Origin: Deltaproteobacteria bacterium
GTDB lineage: Bacteria; Desulfobacterota; Desulfobacteria; Desulfobacterales; SG8-13
Length of the DNA stretch: 12,245 nucleotides
Assembly (NCBI GenBank): GCA_030670715.1
Contig: DAOVBC010000030.1
Span: 1-12,245 of the forward strand
Direction of reading: 5' to 3'
Below the pieces are notes generated by a model, which did not search any database, was not told the origin of the DNA, and was given only the letters and a program-made list of their open reading frames with translations. Below are positions 7,009 through 12,245 of this stretch, piece by piece; position 1 is the stretch's first letter; each line of letters opens with the position of its first letter. The position numbers were made by a program, and so were the translations under genes.

Positions 7009-7735
7009 TATCTGTGCACCACTTTTTCAGTATTGCTATTTCCTGCCGGTCCAACGCCCCTTTTTCAAGCAGATCCCTTCTTTTCAGCAGCGTACGGATC
7101 AGGGAAGATTCAAGCCGCCATTTTTCGATCTCTTTGTGGTTGCCGGACAGCAGTACCTCCGGCGGCGCATCATCCTCAAACACCGGCGGTCGTGTATAAT
7201 GGGCATGCTCCAGAAGACCGTCTGAAAATGAATCTTTTTCCGCCGAATCTTCTCCGCCCAGAGTACCGGGAATCAACCGGGTGACGGCATCAATAATGAT
7301 CATTGCCGCCAGTTCACCCCCGGTCAGTACATAATCTCCGATAGAGATCTCCAGGTCGATGTAATTCTGATAAATCCTTTCGTCAACGCCTTCGTAGCGG
7401 CCGCACACAAAAATAAGCCCGCTGCAAGCTGTTAGTTCGCGGGCCGTTTTTTGATCAAACGCTCTTCCCTGGGGGGAGAGCAGTACCGTTTTAGCCGACG
7501 GTGCCGAAGATTTGGCAGCGCGAATAGCAGCGGCCAAAGGCTCGGGTTTCATCACCATACCGGGGCCGCCGCCGTAAGGTCTGTCATCGGTTACCCGGTG
7601 CTTGCCGGTCGCAAAATCCCTTATGTTTAAGGTAGTTACTGAAATTATTTTTCGATCGATCGCCCGCTTAATAATTCCGTGCTCTCGAAAGGATGCAAAC
7701 AGATCGGGAAAAATTGTCAGAGCGATAAATTCCAT
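6938..7735 (-). CDS. trmD: tRNA (guanine37-N1)-methyltransferase
   Basis: 265 residues. TrmD uses AdoMet to methylate N1 of G37 next to the anticodon, which prevents +1 frameshifts. Seen motifs: FPDLF near the start, RPYGGGPGMVM (52-62), SPQGRAFDQ (87-95), CGRYEGVDERI (111-121), SIGDYVLTGGE (131-141), DSFSDGLLE with the likely catalytic Asp172, and HYTRPP (179-184). The deep trefoil-knot region is complete. The last 24 residues (Ser/Gly/Gln-rich, ending QQKR) extend past the usual helical domain and are encoded where the next gene has already begun. The start ATG is 47 bases after rimM, and no strong Shine-Dalgarno sequence is visible. Confidence 0.97.
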   Translation of the reverse strand: MEFIALTIFPDLFASFREHGIIKRAIDRKIISVTTLNIRDFATGKHRVTDDRPYGGGPGMVMKPEPLAAAIRAAKSSAPSAKTVLLSPQGRAFDQKTARELTACSGLIFVCGRYEGVDERIYQNYIDLEISIGDYVLTGGELAAMIIIDAVTRLIPGTLGGEDSAEKDSFSDGLLEHAHYTRPPVFEDDAPPEVLLSGNHKEIEKWRLESSLIRTLLKRRDLLEKGALDRQEIAILKKWCTDIEAIIRAQSSSGTGPPSGGQQKR

Positions 7736-7782
7736 TCAATAGAGACTGCTTCAAAATATATATTTACCCCGTCCGGGCCGCA

Positions 7783-8304
7783 TCACAACCCTTTCGGTAA
7801 TTCAACCTGCATCATCTTCCGTTCGAGATCAATCTCGAGGACGACCGATTCAAGAGCCGGAATCAGCACTTCTTCCACTTTGTCTCCGACCGGTTTTTGG
7901 ACGACATAGACATCGTTACTCCCCGTGGGGATAATCGACTCGATACGTCCGAGGTAGTCACCCGCGGCTGTGAATACCGAAATTCCGATCAACTCGAACC
8001 AGTAATACGTACCGTTTTCCAGTTCGGGCAAACACGTTTTTTCTATCAACAGCTCACAGCCGATGAGCTTTTCAGCCTGGTTACGATCGGTTACCCCTTT
8101 TAGCGCCAACAGGATGACCCGTGTGTGGGGTTTTGCCCATTTAATTTTGTAGGGTTTTTCCTGCCCCTTGGGATCTCGCAGTATGATATTGCTGTCCGGT
8201 TTGAACACGGCCGCGGATTCGGCATAAGAATATACCCTGCTGGTCCCATTTAACCCATGGGTTCCTACAATTTTTCCGATAGGGGTAACTCCGCTTTTTT
8301 CCAC
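7783..8304 (-). CDS. rimM: 16S rRNA processing / 30S assembly protein RimM
   Basis: 173 residues from a GTG start. RimM binds S19 and assists maturation of the 30S head. The N-terminal RimM beta-barrel spans about residues 8-93 (PIGKIVGTHGLNGTSRVYSY; VTDRNQAEKLIGCELLI). The PRC-barrel spans about 98-170 (YYWFELIGISVFTAAGDYLGRIESIIPTGSNDVYVV; EVLIPALESVVLEIDLERKMM). GTG is the only start compatible with the conserved N-terminus and lies four bases after the khpA stop. GGAGAT within the end of khpA is the nearest purine-rich site, but it is about 14 bases away. Coupling to khpA is likely. It sits in the classic rpsP-rimM-trmD-rplS order. Confidence 0.95.
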   Translation of the reverse strand: MEKSGVTPIGKIVGTHGLNGTSRVYSYAESAAVFKPDSNIILRDPKGQEKPYKIKWAKPHTRVILLALKGVTDRNQAEKLIGCELLIEKTCLPELENGTYYWFELIGISVFTAAGDYLGRIESIIPTGSNDVYVVQKPVGDKVEEVLIPALESVVLEIDLERKMMQVELPKGL

Positions 8305-8308
8305 GGAA

Positions 8309-8539
8309 TTATTCGATGATCTCCAGTACCGTGCGTTTTTTAATCTTAGCGGATGCAGCGCCTAGAATTGTACGCATGGCCCGAGCCGTCCTGCCCTGTT
8401 TCCCGATCACCTTCCCTAGATCCTCTTTAGCAACCTTGAGCTCTAATACCGATGTTTGATTACCCTCAACCTCTGAAACAGATACCTGTTCCGGATGGTC
8501 AACCAGTGCCTGCGCAATGTAGGTGATCAGATCTTTCAT
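8309..8539 (-). CDS. khpA: KH-domain RNA-binding protein KhpA
   Basis: 76 residues, the full length of this small family (YlqC/KhpA). It is a single KH fold with the RNA-binding GxxG loop GKQG at 46-49 inside DLGKVIGKQGRTARAMRTIL. The family binds many small and messenger RNAs, often with KhpB/Jag, and is usually encoded between rpsP and rimM, as here. AGGAG lies eight bases before the ATG. It follows rpsP after 63 bases with no strong terminator. Confidence 0.94.
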   Translation of the reverse strand: MKDLITYIAQALVDHPEQVSVSEVEGNQTSVLELKVAKEDLGKVIGKQGRTARAMRTILGAASAKIKKRTVLEIIE

Positions 8540-8602
8540 AGCTCCATCTCCTTTGTTGGCGGTTGAGAATTAGGGAGTAACGATACGATGGTTTTATCTG
8601 TT

Positions 8603-8857
8603 TTATGCCGTTGCGGTGAAAAACCCTTCTTTTTTTAAAAGGCTTCTGACTGTATCTGAGGGAATGGCACCCTGATCCATCCAGTATTGGATCCGCTCAG
8701 CTTTGAGGCTTACCTCCGCCGGGTCCAGCAGTGGATTGTAAGTGCCGACATTTTCGAGATATTTGCCGTCCCTCGGGGCTTCATTGTCCGCCACAACAAT
8801 TCGATAAAAAGGTCTCTTTTTCGCTCCGTGCCTGGCCAATCTGATTTTCACTGACAT
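8603..8857 (-). CDS. rpsP: 30S ribosomal protein S16
   Basis: 84 residues, standard length. The N-terminus VKIRLARHGAKKRPFYRIVV and the following ADNEAPRDGKYLENVGTYNPL are diagnostic of S16, which stabilises the lower 30S body during assembly. The ATG is 11 bases past the ffh stop. The Shine-Dalgarno sequence (GAGGAG, seven bases from the ATG) directly follows the ffh stop TAG, so ribosomes ending on ffh can reinitiate here. Confidence 0.97.
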   Translation of the reverse strand: MSVKIRLARHGAKKRPFYRIVVADNEAPRDGKYLENVGTYNPLLDPAEVSLKAERIQYWMDQGAIPSDTVRSLLKKEGFFTATA

Positions 8858-8868
8858 ATAGCTCTCCT

Positions 8869-10200
8869 CTAGAAAGGCAGCATACCGCGGCTGAGTCCGC
8901 GCATACCGCTTTTATTTAGCTGCTTCATCATTTTCATAACCTGGGTGTAATTCTTAAGCAGTTGATTCACATCCTGAACCCTCGTACCGCTTCCTCCTGC
9001 AATTCTTTTGCGCCGGCTCCCATTAATAATCGTGTGCTTTTCTCTTTCCCGGGGTGTCATGGAATTGATGATCGCTTCAACTTTGATCAACTCCCGATCA
9101 TCAACCTTCAGATTCTTAAATTGTTTGCTATTTCCGACACCCGGTATCATTTTCATCAGATCCGACAGTGATCCCATTTTACGGATCTGAATCATCTGGT
9201 CACGGAAATCTTCCAGTGTAAACTGGCTTTTTCTCAGCTTTTTCTCGAGCTCGGCCGCCTGCTTTTCATCCACAACGGCCTGGGCCTTTTCGATCAGGGT
9301 AAGGACGTCTCCCATCCCCAGGATGCTGGAGGCCATCCGGTCCGGGTGAAAAGGCTCCAGTTGGCTCAGTTTCTCACCGACACCGATGAATTTGATCGGC
9401 TTGTTGGTAATGGCCTTGATTGACAGCGCCGCCCCGCCCCGGGCATCACCGTCCATCTTGGTTAGAACAACACCGCCGATATCCAGCGCCTCATCAAAGG
9501 CCCCGGCGATGTTTACTGCATCCTGGCCGGTCATCGCATCAGCCACCAGCAGTATATCCGAGGGTTTTACCGCTTCTTTGATCGCCGCAAGCTCGGCCAT
9601 CAACTCTTCGTTCACATGCAGGCGACCGGCAGTGTCAAGCAACAGCGTGTCGCAGCTCGCCTTCAGGGCTGCGGTTCTCGCCTCCCGGCAGATCCCCACC
9701 GGATTCATATCGGTGCTGGAGGGAAACACCGGCACACTCAGCTGATTTCCCAGCTTTATCAGCTGGTCAATGGCTGCGGGCCGGTACACGTCCGCCGGCA
9801 CCAGATAGGGTTTTTTTCCGATGGATCTCAAATGTACGGCAAGCTTGCCGGAAGTCGTCGTTTTACCGGAACCCTGCAAGCCGACCAGCATGACCGACAC
9901 CGGATGGGTGCCCGACAGATCCAGGGCTTCATTGCGCGAGCCCATAAGAGCGGTCAGCTCTTCATTTACGATTTTTACGATCTGCTGGCCGGGTGTCAGG
10001 CTTGTTAAAACTTCACGACCCAGGGAGCGTTCTTTTAAGTCCGCAATAAATTTTTTGACAACCCGGTAATGGACATCGGCTTCAAGCAGAGCCATGCGTA
10101 TTTCTTTTAGGCCTGCCTCGATATTTTTTTCCGTTAATTTGCCGTGCCCTTTAAGTTTTTTAAATACCGCGTTGAGCTTGTCGTTCAGGTTGTCAAACAT
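8869..10200 (-). CDS. ffh: Signal recognition particle GTPase Ffh (SRP54)
   Basis: 443 residues, typical of bacterial Ffh. With 4.5S RNA it binds signal sequences at the ribosome and delivers them to FtsY at the membrane. The helical N domain is about residues 1-90. The G domain has P-loop GLQGSGKT (107-114), insertion-box YRPAAIDQL (139-147), DTAGR (189-193), TKMD (247-250) and the closing GVGEKLSQLEPF (273-284). The methionine-rich M domain from about 325 carries the RNA-binding GSRRKRIAGGSGT helix-loop and ends RGMLPF. All nucleotide-binding elements are intact. It is the first gene of the minus-strand cluster, 66 bases below a promoter-like TTGACA. No clear Shine-Dalgarno sequence precedes the ATG. 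Confidence 0.98.
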   Translation of the reverse strand: MFDNLNDKLNAVFKKLKGHGKLTEKNIEAGLKEIRMALLEADVHYRVVKKFIADLKERSLGREVLTSLTPGQQIVKIVNEELTALMGSRNEALDLSGTHPVSVMLVGLQGSGKTTTSGKLAVHLRSIGKKPYLVPADVYRPAAIDQLIKLGNQLSVPVFPSSTDMNPVGICREARTAALKASCDTLLLDTAGRLHVNEELMAELAAIKEAVKPSDILLVADAMTGQDAVNIAGAFDEALDIGGVVLTKMDGDARGGAALSIKAITNKPIKFIGVGEKLSQLEPFHPDRMASSILGMGDVLTLIEKAQAVVDEKQAAELEKKLRKSQFTLEDFRDQMIQIRKMGSLSDLMKMIPGVGNSKQFKNLKVDDRELIKVEAIINSMTPREREKHTIINGSRRKRIAGGSGTRVQDVNQLLKNYTQVMKMMKQLNKSGMRGLSRGMLPF

Positions 10201-10249
10201 GGGCCACGCCCGGTTCCACCGACTATCTGCCGGTAGATTAAAATTGTTG

Positions 10250-10278
10250 AAAGTAATATGAAAAAGATGTTATGTCAA
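10250..10278 (-). promoter_or_regulatory. Probable sigma-70 promoter of the ffh operon
   Basis: On the minus strand TTGACA (10273-10278) matches the -35 consensus at all six positions. TACTTT (10250-10255) lies 17 bases downstream as a weak -10 box. Transcription would begin near 10243, giving a leader of about 40 bases before the ffh ATG. The perfect -35 box and ideal spacing support it; the poor -10 box limits confidence. Confidence 0.5.
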
Positions 10279-10291
10279 GCCAATCTTTTTC

Positions 10292-10359
10292 CATCCGGGG
10301 CAGCTTTTTTTACAGCCGGTTCGTGTCCCTGAACCGACCGCAACCGCAGCACCCGGATG
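10292..10359. other. Nested stem-loop upstream of the ffh promoter
   Basis: The outer arms CATCCGGG (10292-10299) and CCCGGATG (10352-10359) are perfectly complementary over eight bases. Inside, 10314-10322 and 10331-10339 form a second stem, nine base pairs if read as minus-strand RNA with two G-U pairs and only six contiguous if read as plus-strand RNA, around an eight-base loop. The conserved 4.5S SRP RNA loop sequence is absent, so it is not ffs. The function is unknown: it may be an unrecognised RNA, a protein-binding site, or chance in GC-rich DNA. Confidence 0.35.
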
Positions 10360-10480
10360 AGAGGGTAGAAAGCGTTTGGATTCGCTGCCGGCAATAGTTT
10401 TCATTCGTTTGCCGGACCTGCGCCAATCGCTTTCACTGTTAATTATCCAATAGCCTAATGAAATAACAATTGCAAACAAA

Positions 10481-11527
10481 ATGATGGCAAAACCGGATAT
10501 TAAAGATATCACCGGGGAACAGCTTACAACATGGCTTGAAAAGGGGGGTATTTCCCCCTATCGCACCGGTCAGATTCTAAGGTGGATATATAAACGTCAG
10601 GCCGATTCTTTCGAGCAGATGACCGATATCAGCAAAGAGATTCGCAGCCGGCTCTCATTGCATTTTACAATCGGCAGGCCGGAAAAAATTCGTGTTGAGC
10701 AGTCGGAGGATGGCTCAAAAAAATACCTTTTCGGGCTTGAAGATGGAAACCGGATCGAGAGCGTATTAATCCCTGAAAGGGGGCATTTCACCCTCTGCAT
10801 CTCCAGCCAGGTGGGCTGCGCCCAGGGCTGCCGGTTTTGCCTCACCGGCAAAGGCGGGTTTGTGCGAAATTTATCCAGAGGTGAAATTCTGGCCCAGGTC
10901 CGCGATATCCAGCGCGATCTTGCGGATCCAAAATATCTGACAAACATAGTACTCATGGGGATGGGCGAACCGCTGGCCAATTACCGGAACGTGGTCGATG
11001 CGCTGAATTTGCTTACCGACACTGCCGCCGGATTCTCGTTCGCCGGCCGGCGGGTGACTCTGTCCACCGCCGGTCTGGTGTCCAGACTCGCCGATCTGGG
11101 AAAGGAGACAACCGTCAATCTGGCGATCTCTCTGAATGCCACCGACAACCGGGCCCGTGACCGGTTGATGCCGATTAATAAAAAATTTCCCATTGAACAG
11201 CTGCTGGATGCCTGCCGCCGGTATCCTCTCAAACCGCACCGCCGGATTACGTTCGAGTACATCCTTTTAAAAGGAATTAACGATTCGGAAAAAGATGCCG
11301 GGCGCCTGGCCCGGCTCCTCAGGCCCGTTAAGTCAAAGATTAATTTGATTCCGTTTAACGCCTATGAGGGATCGGAATTTCAGCGCCCGGAAGAGCCGGT
11401 TATAGAGCAATTTCAGCAAATTCTGCTGCGGAAGAACTACACGGCCATTATCCGCCGCAGCAAAGGCCAGGATATCTCAGCCGCTTGCGGCCAGTTGCAG
11501 GTGAAATCGATGGGCGATACGCGATAG
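10481..11527 (+). CDS. rlmN: Dual-specificity 23S rRNA/tRNA (adenine-C2)-methyltransferase RlmN
   Basis: 348 residues. This radical-SAM enzyme methylates C2 of A2503 in 23S rRNA and A37 of tRNAs. The 4Fe-4S motif CAQGCRFC gives Cys113, Cys117 and Cys120. The methyl-carrying Cys336 is in SAACGQL, and Cys106 (TLCISSQVGC) matches the other conserved Cys. GMGEPLANY (160-168), RRVTLSTAGLV and LAISLNATDNRARDRLMPINKKFP are all RlmN-typical. The N-terminal accessory domain (residues about 10-95, SPYRTGQILRWIYKR) is present. Conserved residues are intact. The gene opens with ATG ATG (10481, 10484) and no Shine-Dalgarno sequence is visible upstream. The second ATG (MAKPDIKD) is an equally good start. 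Confidence 0.97.
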   Translation: MMAKPDIKDITGEQLTTWLEKGGISPYRTGQILRWIYKRQADSFEQMTDISKEIRSRLSLHFTIGRPEKIRVEQSEDGSKKYLFGLEDGNRIESVLIPERGHFTLCISSQVGCAQGCRFCLTGKGGFVRNLSRGEILAQVRDIQRDLADPKYLTNIVLMGMGEPLANYRNVVDALNLLTDTAAGFSFAGRRVTLSTAGLVSRLADLGKETTVNLAISLNATDNRARDRLMPINKKFPIEQLLDACRRYPLKPHRRITFEYILLKGINDSEKDAGRLARLLRPVKSKINLIPFNAYEGSEFQRPEEPVIEQFQQILLRKNYTAIIRRSKGQDISAACGQLQVKSMGDTR

Positions 11528-11572
11528 ATGACAGGCGATTATTGATATTGGATGTTAGATCTTCGATAATGA

Positions 11573-11593
11573 AGACACCCTACGCAGGGTTGT
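11573..11593 (+). terminator. Weak stem-loop downstream of rlmN
   Basis: GACA-CCCT pairs with AGGG-(T)-TGTC around loop ACGC, giving eight base pairs with one bulge, 45 bases past the rlmN stop. No T-tract follows, so it may be a 3'-end stabiliser or incidental rather than an intrinsic terminator. Confidence 0.3.
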
Positions 11594-11865
11594 CAGGGAA
11601 GAATTGCAGACAGTCCACTGAAAACGATGTGATGAGAAACAACAGGAATGATGCAGGAAGCAGGACTGAAAATATACAATATATTGTGTCCGCCGATTTT
11701 ATACTCAGATAAGGGCTACATACTGAATATCGCATCGAATTGTGGGTAGGATTGAGGTACATGACGTGGCAAGCTATACAGATACGGTAAGGCTATCACT
11801 AGTTTTAGCATAGGAATGAAATGACGGATATCAGCAGTAAGCCCAACCTTGGCTCAGACTGAGAT

Positions 11866-11877
11866 ATGGTATGGCTA
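11866..11877 (+). other. Intron-binding sites IBS2 and IBS1 in the 5' exon
   Basis: ATGGCTA (11871-11877), the last seven exon bases, is the exact complement of TAGCCAT (12124-12130) in the intron: IBS1 with EBS1. The five bases before it, ATGGT (11866-11870), complement ACCAT at 12075-12079, a plausible IBS2/EBS2. A second ACCAT at 12095-12099 makes IBS2 less certain. These pairings define the target site and the splice point. Confidence 0.75.
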
Positions 11878-12245
11878 GTGCGCCACGAGCGCACATTGTA
11901 TATGGTGCGCGCAACTGCGCGAAAGATGAGGGAAGGCCCCTCGGAGTCGGCTTGCAGTAGCAGGCTCCAAACCACCTTAAGCTGCATTGGTAAAGAGCCG
12001 GTGTGGTGAGCGTTAAGGAAAGTCACGGCATAGGATCGTGGCGAGGTACGGATCAGAGAGACGAGCGCAAGCGAACCATCGATGAGGTGTCGAAACCATT
12101 AGGTGGGGTCAAAACAGGGCTCCTAGCCATGGCCCTGGATCAGTTCAGGAGAAACCTGCTTACTGCCTGAGCGGCCCCCGGCATAAAGGTGGCGTGACTC
12201 TGATTCAGGCTTTCGCGTGGAACGTGGGAACTCTTCATGTGATGT
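11878..12245 (+). mobile_element. Group II intron, 5' part (domain I), cut by window edge
   Basis: The element begins GTGCGCC, the bacterial group II intron 5' consensus and the same seven bases as I recall for Lactococcus Ll.LtrB. It opens with hairpins GTGCGC/GCGCAC (11878-11894) and CGCGC/GCGCG (11908-11921). Further landmarks of domain I are a GCAA tetraloop-like segment at 12067-12070, GGTGTCGAAACC near 12086-12097, and hairpin CAGGGC/GCCCTG (12115-12137) whose nine-base loop presents EBS1. CAGGAGAAACCTG follows at 12147-12159, then TTTCGCGTGGAACGTGGGAAC. Order and spacing resemble domain I of IEP-encoding introns. No coding frame is visible in this part, as expected, since the reverse transcriptase/maturase lies in domain IV. 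Domains II-VI and the 3' boundary are outside, so completeness and activity cannot be judged. Confidence 0.88.
12115..12137 (+). other. EBS1 hairpin of the group II intron
   Basis: CAGGGC (12115-12120) pairs with GCCCTG (12132-12137), extended by a T-G pair (12121/12131). The nine-base loop CCTAGCCAT contains TAGCCAT, complementary to the exon end at 11871-11877. This is the expected architecture of the EBS1 stem-loop of domain I, which selects the splice site and DNA target. Confidence 0.8.

Larger units (their letters stand above)
10201..10480. other. Divergent intergenic region between ffh and rlmN
   Basis: This 280-base gap should hold promoters for both genes. It contains the ffh promoter candidate, a nested stem-loop at 10292-10359, and a separate perfect 7-bp hairpin, CCGGCAA (10388-10394) with TTGCCGG (10409-10415). 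An 80-codon minus-strand frame crosses it and would encode a hydrophobic stretch, but it overlaps the start of rlmN and is not accepted here as a gene. Confidence 0.6.
11528..11877. other. Gene-poor flank between rlmN and the group II intron
   Basis: I find no recognisable gene in this 350-base, AT-richer stretch; short open frames here give no familiar protein. It contains a hairpin at 11573-11593 (eight pairs with one bulged base, loop ACGC) that could end the rlmN transcript though no T-run follows, a 12-base perfect palindrome ACAATATATTGT at 11676-11687, and a near-duplicate GGTAAGGCTA (11786-11795) / GGTATGGCTA (11868-11877). The second copy abuts the intron. It may be remnant mobile DNA. 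Confidence 0.55.

Noticed and set aside
10292..10359. 4.5S SRP RNA gene next to ffh
   Set aside because: The fold is a nested hairpin, but the conserved GGAAGGAAGCAGCC-type loop of the SRP RNA is missing on both strands.
10270..10512. Minus-strand 80-codon frame with a hydrophobic N-terminus (FAIILFAIVISLGYWI) followed by basic residues
   Set aside because: It looks like a small membrane protein, but its only upstream start (GTG) lies inside rlmN, no ribosome binding site is evident, the C-terminal half is Gly/Ser/Lys low-complexity, and it covers the region expected to hold the divergent promoters.
11805..12026. Minus-strand 73-codon open frame
   Set aside because: It is antisense to the structured 5' part of the group II intron and starts in the flank; the composition is that of the intron RNA, not of a protein gene.

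Overview
The window reads as bacterial chromosome, most likely from a Desulfobacterota (former Deltaproteobacteria) relative of the Desulfobacteraceae. This is inferred from protein style, from the TrmD-linked SPOUT methyltransferase next to trmD, and from simple-repeat inverted elements between genes. No rRNA or tRNA is present to confirm it.

Layout. (1) Positions 1-222, minus: N-terminal part of a 4'-phosphopantetheinyl transferase-like protein that runs off the left edge. (2) 223-595: intergenic stretch with a 23-bp inverted repeat whose arms are each three tandem heptamers, then the probable leader of the next gene. (3) 596-3151, plus: an orphan membrane hybrid histidine kinase (sensor, HAMP, PAS, HisKA, HATPase, receiver). 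(4) 3199-10200, minus: a compact run of eleven genes, read from ffh (SRP GTPase) through rpsP (S16), khpA (KH RNA-binding protein), rimM, trmD, a SPOUT RNA methyltransferase, rplS (L19), rnhB, yraN and rsmI to an OmpA-domain lipoprotein. Several neighbours overlap (trmD/methyltransferase, rnhB/yraN, yraN/rsmI, rsmI/lipoprotein), suggesting co-transcription and translational coupling. A promoter-like sequence with a perfect TTGACA box sits upstream of ffh. The genes serve protein targeting, ribosome assembly, tRNA and rRNA methylation and RNA/DNA-hybrid removal. The last gene is an envelope protein. (5) 10481-11527, plus, divergent from ffh: rlmN, a radical-SAM methyltransferase of 23S rRNA and tRNA. 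(6) 11528-11877: AT-richer DNA with no recognisable gene. (7) 11878-12245, plus: the 5' part (domain I) of a group II intron. Its boundary is fixed by a 7-bp match between the last seven exon bases and a loop of a hairpin inside the intron (IBS1/EBS1). Domains II-VI and any reverse transcriptase lie beyond the right edge.

Most of the window is conserved housekeeping DNA. The accessory signals are the intron, its unexplained 5' flank, and two intergenic repeat elements (305-373 and 6323-6419) built on one plan: short tandem units, heptamers in one and nonamers in the other, arranged in two arms. No new multi-gene system was found.
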